Assembly (NCBI GenBank): GCA_003116995.1
Contig: BDSL01000081.1
Location: forward strand, 355,501 to 419,500
Length of the DNA: 64,000 bases
Source of the DNA: Yamagishiella unicocca
Taxonomy: Eukaryota; Chlorophyta; Chlorophyceae; Chlamydomonadales; Volvocaceae
Direction of reading: 5' to 3'
Positions 1-10,736 of the stretch are shown piece after piece. Under the pieces are notes generated by a model. That model had not been told where the DNA came from. It made no database searches and worked only from the letters and a program-made list of their open reading frames with translations. Position numbers and translations under genes: made by a program. How positions within the stretch are numbered: position 1 is the first letter of the stretch; each line of letters begins with the position of its first letter.

Positions 1-66
1 AGCCCCCACCGAGTCTGCTCACCCAACCCTCGCTCCGACCACCCAGCTCCCAGTGGCTGGCCCCAC

Positions 67-242
67 CTGCAGGCTGTCCACGCTCTCCACCCCGCCAGTG
101 CCATCCGGCAGCGGGCTCAGGACCCCCGTGCTGGCGTTGAACGCCATGCCCGCCTGCGCCGCCGCTTTGGCCGCTTTGGCCGCCGCCTCCTCGGCACTGC
201 GGGTCATGGTGCGCACCGACTCTTCCAGGCTGGCGCGGTCGG
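67..242 (-). CDS. Internal exon of a minus-strand gene running off the left edge (unknown product)
   Basis: On the minus strand a pyrimidine-rich stretch ending in GGGACAG precedes an open segment of 176 nt that ends CTGCAG before GTGGGG, so it has both a plausible acceptor and a donor. It enters with 2 nt carried over and leaves in phase 0. The peptide begins around DRASLEESVRTMTRSAEEAA, continues with an alanine/lysine-rich helical run, and ends near GGVESVDSLQ. The alternating Ala/Lys/Glu pattern suggests a helix or coiled coil, but no family is recognisable from 58 residues. Later exons would lie beyond base 1, and the 5' exons would be at higher coordinates and were not found. It could instead be a chance open frame. 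Confidence 0.45.
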
Positions 243-3200
243 CTGTCCCAGAAGGGAGCGGTCAGGACAGGGAGGGGCACAACGTCTCATGATGTGGCCG
301 CAACTTGTGAAATGGGTTGGGGCGAATGCAAGTCGGGCGGGGGGTTGGGGGAAGGGACAAGCCACTTAAAGACATGCTAGGTAAGCGGGCCGGGCCCAGA
401 TGGGCGGGAGGTCCAGGGAAAGGCTCCGGCCAGCCAGAGCTTCCACTCCCCGCTGTTCGATCGCAACGTCTTCCCATACAAGCAGAAGGGCCAGCTGTAG
501 GCACTGGCCGCAAGTCGAGTGCTAAAGCGGCTGTGTCCGCTCCAAGCAGGCACAGAGGTTCCCTACGTAGATTCAAGAGCAGTGTTGCTCGTGCATTCCA
601 CCAGGCCCGGGGCCGGTCTCCGCGAGTATCCTAGGGACCCGAACCCCGCTCCTCTGGTAAAGCGACGCGAAACACATCGGCAGCCATTTAGACAATTGTG
701 TTGCGGATTATTTTAAAAAGGGAGATTTTGCAGCATGCGTAATGCGACCGATCATTCAGGCCCCCACGCACGACTGGCGAGTCATCGCGAGTCGCATGCT
801 CTATACATAGGCTCCAACGCACCTTCCGATGGCCCGGCAGGGTGCACAAACGTCATGCTGGCATCCGTTCGGTATGGAGATGGTCCCTGCACGACAACGG
901 ATGCCAGGCGAGAAGTCTCGGCAAGCATGGCGTGCGCAGGGCGGCTTGCAGAAGACCCTGCTCCTAAGAGGCTTTGACGCGTCCAAGGGAGCATATGTAG
1001 ACATGGCGGCATTGCCTCGGAATTGCCCGTTCCGGCTCACACTGCAGCGGTCAGCATCCGGTCAAGACTTGCCTGTATCTCAAAAGGAGCTATCACGGCG
1101 CTTCGCTGTGGCCACATCGCAGCTGGTATCATCATGTTTGTTGTCTGAGGCTGCACTTGTGCCTGCCCGAACGGGCACTGGCAGTATTGTCGCCTGCGTT
1201 AACGACCCCAGGTCAGCGGCGACCAGGCCACCCTGGCCCGTCAAGGCAGCTAAATGCCCTCACCCTGTGAAAGGACATTGCATATGGTAGGGCATTTGTC
1301 CTGGAAAAACGGCCTGCTGCATCTTTCCCGGTCAGCAACTTAAGTTGGGCCTCAGGACCGCTGGCAGTGGCATCCCATGGCGGTACCAATCCGATGTAAG
1401 GGTCCGTTCGAGCATCCGATGATCGCTTCAAGGAAATCTCCTGGGCCGTTGGGAGGAACACTTCGGCGACGGTACGGGCATCCTGCCGCCGTACTTATTC
1501 CAATAAGAAGTTTGATACGTTTCGGGCTTATAAAATATAATCCAAGAGTTATAATTATTTCCAAATAAGTGCGATAAGAAGGATGATGCCGATATCCTAC
1601 CCCAAACTTCATGCATACGAACACCCTAGTCCGGGCGCACCCAACCCCCACACTTTGCTTGGCGGCTCGCCCCTTTGCGACTGACGTATGCTTTCCACTC
1701 CTACGATTTGAATTCATCGTGCATCCTTGGTCCAGGTGATTGACAGGGTGATGCGCCAAGAGCGCTTAGAGCCCTTGAAGCCCAGCCCGGCCCCCCGGGC
1801 AGCCCAGTGGTTGTGGAGCCAGGTGTGGTCCCTGCGATAAGGCCTGTGGACGTCACTGGCACTACATATCTAGGAAAGATTGGCAGCCTTACACCTTGGC
1901 AACCAGCACTGCGAGTATGCGAGCTAGGAACCATCAACTCTGCATGCATGGTCCTTGGGCGAAAGCCATTGGGTTATAAGCACGACTCCTGTACTTCAAG
2001 GACTGGTGTTCACAAAAGCCAGTTAGTCCTTTTGCGCATGTTATGTGACCAGCGCAATTCAGTCGGGTAAGACGGGTAGGGACGGGTTGTCGTACGGTAA
2101 TCACTGTGGGTGCAGTTAAAGGCTCCCACGGTGCGGCGGGTTGCCGTCGATCACTTTCAGAAGGGGCGTCTCCTTGGGGGCAGACCTACCAATGGGGCAT
2201 CGGTTCCCTGTATTGTGTTTCGGGTCGCTGGTTTTGGGTCGAAGGTATTCAAAACTTAGGATACACGCAATCCCGAGGTTGTAGTGTGCCGTATTCAAGC
2301 ATATTTCAGGTTGGCAATTAGGAGACGCAACCCAATGCGGACGGCGTCGCTGAGCGAGTGTGCCGTCGTGTGCGCTCCGACCCGTCTGCAGTTGGGTGCC
2401 ATGTCGTTTTGCCGTACCACGATGGGTATGACTGGCTTCCATGGCAGCCCAGCTGAGACGGCTCCATTACTTAGCTTTACTTGTAACACATGCCTTCTTC
2501 AGTCCAGTGTAACCCTTTGTAACCGAGCATGATTCGCAGCTCCTCGCCTTCGACACAACTTTGTACGACTTGGTAAGATCGTGTTTATACCAGCATATGA
2601 TGCGCATCACACTGATGCAGTTCGTGCCATGGCAAATCAGGCAACACGCATCCTTCTACCTGACCGTATGTAATTAAGCCAGGGAGCCATGCAGCCGCAG
2701 CAGTGGGACCATTCATGGGGGGCGGGGCCGACGGGAGGCAGTGCGTCTAGGGTAAACTTATGGGATCATACTTGAAAATGGTGCGCAGGAGCATATTTTG
2801 CTGCTTTGTTATGCCATGTTAAGCCGTCACCGTTTGTGGAGGGCCAGTCGGGGCATCGGCCATTGAAGATTAAATCGGGCACACCACACGGCCATCATCA
2901 AGAGACTCGAAAACGTTATTGGCGAAATGGTCCATGCGTAGTTCATGGGGCTGATAGCCATGCTGCGTCAGGTCGGGTACTGTCATATCTCATATGGGCT
3001 TTGAGCAGGCGCGTGACGTACCGGCGATAAGGTCCCGTAGGTCGAGCAAACTAGGAAGCCTTGCGTATTATGTTTGAGCTGCAGATTTACCACGTTCCCT
3101 TATTATCCTTTGGTCTAGGCCTGCCTTTTTGGCAGTTCGTGAGCCTCTTTGCCCATCTGGACCGTGCAAGCCTCAGCTTGTAACACGCACTCACCTTCCA

Positions 3201-3660
3201 TGGGCACGAGGCATTTACAAATCCTGCACGGCAAAGCGAAGTCGGTACTGTACAGGTCGCCTTATCATAGCGCGTTGGTCGCACTCTAACCGAAAAGCTT
3301 GCATACCGGACATGTCATGCGCGATTGAGATCACAACTGTTTCAATTTTTAAAGAATAATTCCAGTGAAATTGTGGTGTCGCTATTTCGCGGTCTGGTAC
3401 AAGCTGGTTGGAAACCTGCACGGCGAGCCTGGACGAACACGAATCGTTCGCAGGGCCCATAATGGTCTTAATGGATGCCCTTCTACCACAATTACTGGAC
3501 ACTGCAGCAAAAACGTACGCAAAATTCCATAAATTTTAACTGTCTTTCTGTTGGTGTGCGCGTGATATACGCAGTCATACCCCCAGCACAGGACGCGCCG
3601 TACCATCCTTCGGCCAACAACGAAGCCTCATTCTGCTTTCAAATTCACTCTTTTAAACGA
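243..3660. other. Intergenic region, no gene recognised
   Basis: About 3.4 kb of mixed composition, with an AT-richer patch near 1490-1600. Open frames here are short, lack the strong GC3 bias of the neighbouring genes, and resemble no family I know. The last part should hold the promoter and 5' leader of the methyltransferase gene. Upstream exons of the left-edge minus-strand gene could be hidden here, but I could not join any by phase. Confidence 0.5.
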
Positions 3661-6600
3661 ATGCGCTTGCGGTCGCGGCCCCTGGCCGCCGCCGACCACC
3701 GTCGCCATCCCTCGCCACATTGTCCCCCAGGAGCCGCACAGCACCGCGCCTCCTCACCAGCTATCTCCAGCCGCGTAATGCCGTGTCGTGCGCTCGCACC
3801 CGCCGCCACAGAGCTCTGCACCGCCGGCGCCAGCCTGGCCGCGACCCACGTCGCGGTTGGCGCTGCGGCGCGCGCCCTTGCATGCCACGCGACGTTTGGT
3901 GCCCCCCGCGGAGCCACCACAGGCAATTGCTTTCTACAAAATGCCGTAGCTGCAAGCCCCTCCGACCGCGAAATATGTGTTGGCTTTCCCGCCGCCAGCC
4001 GCAGTAGCTTGGGGACAGCGACCACGTCAGCTTCAGTGGCCAAGGCTGGCAGCGAGGCAGATCTGGGGCCAGGTCCTAGGCATGGCGGTCACATGACGCA
4101 GGCTGAGATGCCGGGGTTATTGCAGACCCGGCAGCTTCAGGAGCAGCGGGAGCAGCGGCAGCGGGAGCAGCGGCAGCGGGGCAAGGAGAAGCGGGAGGAG
4201 GCGAGCGGGCGGGGGCTGCAGGGAGCGGAGGAGTGTCAGTCTGAGGAGGGCGGCGGCGATGCGCAGGGGGCTGTGCTGCGGGTGCTGGATCTGTACAGTG
4301 GAATCGGCGGCATGCATCACGCGCTGAAGCGGGTGCTGCCGGCCTCCACCCGCCTGGAGGTGACGGCGGTGGACATCAACACGACGGTGGGTGGGGTGGG
4401 CTGGGAGTATGGGGCCCGCTGAATTGTGGAAACGCGTATCTGCCGATGAGGAAGAAGTGGAAACGCGTATCTGCCGATGTGGAAGAAAAGTTGTAAAGCA
4501 AAACCGAAGGGAAAACCGAAAGCCTAGTCGGAGAGGGGCAGGGTGCGGCGTGGTAGGGGCGGGAACGCCATCACTGCACCACAGGGGCCAGCGAACGGGT
4601 TGGCGCCGGAACGGGCAGAGGACCGGCAGGGGTGTGATTGGGAGCTGGCTGAAGAATGGCCGGTGGTGACGGACGACCAGCGACTGGCGCTGACTGGCGC
4701 TGACTGGCGGTGCTGCTGCGACTGATGCTGTTGCGCCGGCTGAAACCTTCCATACCTCAGCCTGCCGGCCCCTACACCTCACCCCCCCTGCCGGCGCCTC
4801 ACCTCACCCCCCTTGCCGGCCCCCTCCTCAGGCTAACAAGGTGTACTCTGCTGAGTTTGGTGTGCAGCCCCGGGCACTGGATTTGCAGCGGGTGGGTGCG
4901 GGGAATTGAGAAGAAATCCCGTTGGTCAGCACTCGAGGGATCAATAGAACCGTCTAGATGAAGGTTCTGGAAAATCCTTTGCAGCTGCCTGCTGGAGACC
5001 TTGGTACTTTTCAAAACTGAGGACAAGTCCCGCTCAGGCTGCTGTGGCAAAGCAAAAGCAACAGCAGAGATCTGGTTTGCGAAAACAACCTGACGCCGTG
5101 TTTGTGGTGCATGGTGGAGATTTGGTGCGTTAGCTCGACATGCGGGGGTTACTGGGCGGTGCAGAGAGTAAACCCACGTGGGGGGGCGGCAGCTAGGCAA
5201 ATGAGGTGGCCAACACGGGCGCCCCCGCGCCACCCACCTCATGCTCCCTGCATTGGTCAGCGCATCGTCTGAGGCGCCCTCACCCTCACCCGTGACCGGC
5301 CATTCCCTCACCTTTCATCCCGCCCCCGTGCCGTGTGACCGGGTCTTCTCGCCTGCATCTGCGCCTGCATCTGCGATATAGAAGTTATTTCAAAAACCTA
5401 AAATGCGATCATAGCAGTTATTTCAAAATGGAAAAATGCGATATAGAGTTTTATAAAAACGTAAAATGCGGTACAGAAGTTGTTTTTGTAAACGTAAAAT
5501 GCATCCCCCCTTCCTCGCTTTCCCCCCTTCCTCTTCGTCCCCTGCCTACGTACCCTTCCGCACCCCGCTCTGACACATAATCACCCGCCAGCTCTCCCCA
5601 GTATCACCCCGCTCTTACACCTTATCCTCCTTGCTTGCCCTTCGCCCCCCGCCTTCCTCAAACCCACCACCCTCAACTTCACCACCCTCATCCCCGTGTC
5701 TTGTCGACGGTTTTCCTGGGCCCCCAGTGTTTTTATGCCACACTCCTCCCCCCGGCCCCCAGGTCACCGCCACCCAGCTAGACGCCCTGGGGGCCGACCT
5801 GTGGCTCCTGACGCCCCCCTGCCAGCCCTACACCACCACCCCCAACGCGCGCCGCCGCGACACGGCCGACCCACGGGCCACCTCGCTGCTGCACCTGCTG
5901 TCGGACGCAGCGCTGCTCGCCATGCGGCGGCCGCCGTCGCGGCTGCTGCTGGAGAACGTACCCGGGTTCGTGGGGTCCGGCGGCCACGCCGCGTTGCTGG
6001 CGGCGCTGGCGGCGGCGGGGTACGACATGCAGGAGTTCGTGGTGTCGCCGCACCAGCTGGGAGTGCCGTACTCCAGGTAGGGGAGTGGCAATAAAAGAAC
6101 CGGTAGGGGAGGGATGGCGGCGTGTGAGACAGCAGCAGGCCGGCAGGGAGGGAAGGAAGGGGCGGGCGGGCGAATGCTTCGGCTGGCCTTCCTGGACTTT
6201 CTTGGGATCGGGGGGCCGATTTGTCCCCGGATCCCGTGGGGCATAGCTGGCTGCGCTCCTGGCCCTCTTCCATAGCCCGGACGAGCCCCCAGTGGCGCCC
6301 AATCGGCCAGGGTCCGGCAGTCACTTTGCCGGCAGGGGAGGGGGCAGGAGGCAGGAGGCAGGGGAGGGGGCAGGGGGAGGCAGGGGAGGGGAAGGGGCAG
6401 GAGGCAGGAGACAGGGGAGGGGAGGGGAAGGGGCAGGAGGCAGGAGACAGGGGAGGGGAGGGGAAGGGGCAGGAGGCAGGAGACAGGGGAGGGGAGGGGA
6501 AGGGGCAGGAGGCAGGAGACAGGGGAGGGGAGGGGAGGGGCGCCTGTCGGGTAGCCAGCCGATACCCGGCAACCATCGAGGGGGGAGGCGCACTTCTGGG

Positions 6601-8013
6601 CGTCCTTCAGAGGCTGAGGTTGGGAGGTGTTCCTAATAATATCAATAATAGCGCGCCCTTCTCTCCCGCCCGGCGCCCCCCCCCCCGCACCTCTGCAGGC
6701 CCCGCTATTTTGCGCTGGCGCTGAGGCGGCCGCTGCAGTTCGCCCGCCAGTACGACTGCAGCCGCGGGCCGCTAGAACACCCGCCCAGCCTTGGAGCAGC
6801 CGGAGCGTCCGGAGGGACACACTTCCCCGCGGGGGGCCGGGCTGACGGTGGCAGCAGCAGCAGCAGCGGCAGCAACAACAACAACAGCAGCAACAGCAGC
6901 GGTGGCAGCAGCGCAACCGCAAAAGGGGCGACTCATCCTGCACCCGATACGGAGGGCGCGACTGCCGGCGCCTGGCCCGGCGTATTTGATGCGGGCCCCA
7001 GCTCTGACCCTGACCTCGCTACCTCCGCTGCAGGACCCTGCCATACACTCGCGCACTACCTGTCGTCAACCGCACCCGCGAACAGGCCCCCCGGCGGCGG
7101 CGACGGCGAGGGCGAGGGCGCGGCCGCGGACGACGACCCGTGGGTCGCTAACGGCATCCCAGCCGCGAAGCTCGCCCGCTTCTGGCGTGTGCTTGATGTG
7201 GTGGTCCCCTCCAGCACCTACTGCAACTGCTTCACCAAGCACTACGCGGACAACCTGCTCGGGGCGGGATCGGTGCTGGCCAGTGAGCAGTTCGCGTTGC
7301 GGTACTGCGCACGGGACCGCCGAGGCCGGCTGTACTTCGCGGCGCCGCCGCCGCTGCCGCAGCATGATCAGGCGACCTCCAACACCGCCACCGCGGCCGT
7401 CTACGTTGCTGCCAGCCGTGACGCAGCCGTTGAGGTAGCCTGTTTAGGCAAGGCGGTGCCGGTGGTGATGCGACGGCGGGTCGGCGGCGCCGACGGCGGC
7501 GGCGACGGCGGCGGTGGTAGGTTTCGGAGATGTGTTGGCCGCGGGGGTAGCAGCTGGGGCGTGGGACGGCGAGCTGATGGTGCGGCTCGGGCGCGGTCTC
7601 GGAAGAGTGCCGATGGGCGGGATGAGTCACTGGACGCGGGAGCGACAGCTGAGGTGACCGAGCGGGCTGCGGAAGGGCGGCCTCCAGCGGGCTCCAGGGA
7701 GGAGGCTGGGGTAGCCGGGGTTGATAGCGGCTCCAGGGAGGCACCGGAGACGGAGGCCGTGGTTTTGGGGCTGCGGTTCTTCACTCCGGCCGAGGTGGCT
7801 GCCATCCACGGGTTGCCGCACGGCTGGGCGGCGGTCGCAGACCGCGCTGCCGTGCGGCCCACCCAGCAGTACGGGCTGCTGGGCAACGGCCTGAGCACTG
7901 ACGTTGCGGCGCACCTGCTGCGCTACCTGTTTGGCGGGCCCGCTGCGTCAGGGTTGCAGCGCCCTGCCGGCTCTGACGGGAGCGCGAAGGCCGATCCTTG
8001 CTGCCTGTCGTGA
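3661..8013 (+). CDS. DNMT2: DNMT2/TRDMT1-type tRNA (cytosine-5) methyltransferase, four exons
   Basis: Exons 3661-4386, 4832-4891, 5763-6076 and 6699-8013; phases agree and give 804 residues. Motif I is LDLYSGIGGMHHAL, almost the canonical DNMT2 form. Exon 2 supplies ANKVYSAEF, exon 3 the catalytic TPPCQPYT loop (nucleophile Cys) and LLLENVPGF (motif VI). Exon 4 opens with RYFALAL and carries the family-specific Cys-Phe-Thr in NCFTKHY, then LRFFTPAEVAAIHGLP and YGLLGNGLS near the C-terminus. Known DNMT2 enzymes methylate C38 of tRNA-Asp and related tRNAs using S-adenosylmethionine. Two features are odd: about 210 residues precede motif I, where animal enzymes have almost none, and exon 4 contains long Ser/Gly/Asn-rich and Arg/Gly/Ala-rich insertions. 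The start is uncertain: in-frame ATGs occur at 3475, 3661, 3781 and 4094. I chose 3661 because the following Arg/Ala-rich, acid-poor stretch resembles an organelle presequence. Family identity is near certain. Confidence 0.9.
5370..5504 (+). repeat. Degenerate AT-rich tandem repeat in DNMT2 intron 2
   Basis: Four diverged copies of a unit of roughly 30-36 nt, each containing AAATGCG(A/G)T followed by TAGAAGTT or a similar string and an A-rich tract. It stands out as an AT-rich island in a GC-rich intron. Confidence 0.6.
6330..6540 (+). repeat. 36-bp purine-rich tandem repeat in DNMT2 intron 3
   Basis: About four near-identical 36-bp units containing GGGGCAGGAGGCAGGAGACA and then (GGGGA)n, with period starts near 6394, 6430, 6466 and 6502, preceded by a degenerate G-rich lead-in. 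The coding strand carries dense runs of four Gs, so the pre-mRNA could form G-quadruplexes. Confidence 0.85.
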
Positions 8014-10736
8014 CACAATACGTGATCGGCACAGTGCTGGCACGACGCGTTGCAGCAGCGGCTCGATGCAACGCGGGAGGCAGCGTGCGACAGGGTGACA
8101 GGGTGATCATGTACGACAGTCACGGTCATAAGCCGCTCGCCGCTGCAATACCAGCATCCGAATCCGGTATCCACCATCTCGAGCATAACCTTTTGAGCGC
8201 GATCAGAAGGCTGCTGGCCATGAGAATATCCTCACTGAGTACGGCGGAGCGCCAGGCCGGCATTGTGCCGCGACATGCCCAACCCCGCGATGTCCCTTGG
8301 TCCACAGGGCTAAGACTGTCAGGCGGCCCGGGCGCTCGACCCGGTCAACCTTGACCGCAGGTCACGCGTGCAGGCAGAGCCGACCCTGACAAGGGGCTGG
8401 GGCTTAGGGTTGGCGAGTACGCATTATGGAGGAAGTCAGTCGATCGGGACACAGATCAATCCATGCGATGAGCAAACCTGCGTCCTGTTTTCTGTTGGAA
8501 TGAATGGGGCGCAAGGAGCTTTTGCCCAAGGCCACCGACCTCACCGGGAATTTGGGACGTGCAGTTGCGAGAGGGTTGCGGTTTCGCGCCTTGTGAGTGC
8601 CTCAACGCCGAGGGATTGGGCTTCAATGTCGCCTTTACAGCGTGGCAGAGCTGATGCTCAGTCCACGCTCTGGTGCACTTCACGGCTCGACCCATAACTG
8701 GAAGTTATGCCCGTACGTAACGCTTCAGGACACCTAAACACTGGCAGTTATTTTCACTGGGATTGGGTTTTTAACGTCACAAAGAGGAGCTACCGAACAG
8801 CGACGAAAGCTGCCGCGGAAGCCGCTGGCTGCCCGTCGAGCCCGTCTCGTCCAAATACGTGACTCCTTACGTCTCTAGCTTCCGGGGGAAATTTCCTGCA
8901 TTACAATGTATATCTTACGGTGATAATAAGTTAAAGTTTAAGATTTCTACGGAAAGGCTACGGAAACGTTTTGAACGTCATAGGCTGCGGGGCAACTGCA
9001 CGGGAGCTAGGGAGCGCGTTCTCCAAGTTGCCGCAGCTACTGGGAGTTATTATTTGGCGTATAGACAGGTTGCTATCGTACCATCTTATGCTTCTGCCAG
9101 CGCGCCCGTCGATTTAGTCGGTTGGTCCAGGTTGGTATCTCCCCGCCTGCGTGCGTCCAACGAACATGGGTGGCTCTTCGCTTTGATTGTATCATTTTGC
9201 ACTGCATCCTTGGCCTGTCACAGAAGACAGAACGTTCTTCCTTCGCGGTACAGGGGCGCCAGGGCCGAAACTGGCCGAAATAAACTCCAGCCGCATAGCC
9301 TGTCTGTCACCGACACCAAACCGGGGTCGGCCGGCCACTTCACATATCATATATTATTACCCATCATTATCTGCAAAACAATACCACAACCGGCCACCAA
9401 ACTGTAACAGTTACTACCGGTACTACCAAACGGGCAACACGACTGCCGGCTGCTACACAGCTGGTAGGGGTGTCAGGGGGTGCCGCGGCTTACAACTGCG
9501 GCTATCATACATACCATGGTGAATCAGTCGTATTTCCCTCCGGAGTCGTTGCCGAGCCGCCACTGCTGCGCCCAGCACAGTAGTTGCGTCGGTGTTGTGT
9601 CGATCACGCAATGTGTCTGGACAAGGTTGCCCAACGTGGTAACGCCCTATATGAAACACCAGGCATCAGGTCGTCAACTAGAACAGTGCGCCGCACTCGC
9701 AGATAGAATAGATGGAAACGCGCAGGGAATCAGGGTCCTTCAGGGTCTAGAAACCACAATTGTAACAACAACTACTGTACCCAACGCCTCACAATGACAT
9801 TATATTATCTAGCAGATGAGGTAACCCTGATTAACAAACAGCCGTGCACATGCATGCATCCGGCGGTATCTGGGCCTAGCTAATAAGCCTAGCTAGTTGT
9901 AAGCATGAAAACTTGAAAAGGCGGAAGGCCCCCGGCTTACACTAGTAGTACACACAATTGGTGGATGGACCATCACCGGTGACTGACAGAGGTAAGGAAA
10001 AAGGAAACAAGGCGTATCCTCACACAGTACGTACAAGCTACGCCGCCACCTATCACTAGGTAGATGTCAACAATCATCACCTGCTCGGTGGCATGTACTA
10101 TTCTAGTCCACCTAGTTCCAGCAACGCTCCGCGCCCAACGTAACAGTAACACGGGCCTACACACATCCACGTCGTCCGTCTGCCATTCAGTCGTCAAGCA
10201 CTGGCGCTGCCTTAAAACGAGCAATGTAATGGCCGGATAATGCCAGGTATGACGTCGTCCCTGCGTGCTTGCGTTCAAGCAGGAGTTGTACTCAACAGTA
10301 ACGAACACAACTAACGTACAGTATGTTGATAATAGCTAACTTACGCTCGGTCCCTGCCCTTGCAATTAAAACACAAAGTAAGGAAGACAAAAACATGCGG
10401 GCAGTGCACTGCAGGACAGGACAGGACCTTACGTGTGCACTACGCACTCAGGACACATGGCTACACATGCGGCAGGGTGGGAGGTTCTGCAGAGAAGAAG
10501 TGTAGTACCGGTAACTGAAACAATTGGTCGAGAAGCGATGGTACGTAACCTGTCACTTAGCCCGCCCCCACTGCTAGATAGCTGCTGCTGCTTGTTGGTG
10601 ATGCTGCGTGGACTTGAGGCTGGATGCACGGAGGCAGATTATGCTGCTGCTGTATTCCCGCTGGCGAGCGTAGCCAGGGAAGTTGCTGGAGCATTAATAA
10701 CTATACTGGGGTCGACTTCCTGCTGACGTGGAGCAA
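8014..10736. other. Intergenic region between convergent genes
   Basis: The methyltransferase (+) and lectin gene (-) converge here, so this must hold both 3' UTRs. TGTAA on the plus strand at 9403-9407 is 1.4 kb beyond the methyltransferase stop, which is far for a single UTR. No open frame here has recognisable homology, and composition is less GC-rich than the genes. Confidence 0.5.
9937..9941 (-). terminator. Candidate polyadenylation signal (TGTAA on minus strand)
   Basis: TTACA on the plus strand reads TGTAA on the minus strand, about 800 nt beyond the stop codon of the lectin membrane-protein gene. TGTAA is the usual poly(A) signal of volvocine algae, but a five-base match this far away may be chance. 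Confidence 0.3.

Noticed and set aside
5828..6943. 371-codon minus-strand frame opposite DNMT2 exons 3-4
   Set aside because: It is antisense to well-supported coding exons and a purine repeat; proline/leucine-rich composition is an artefact of GC-rich shadow frames.
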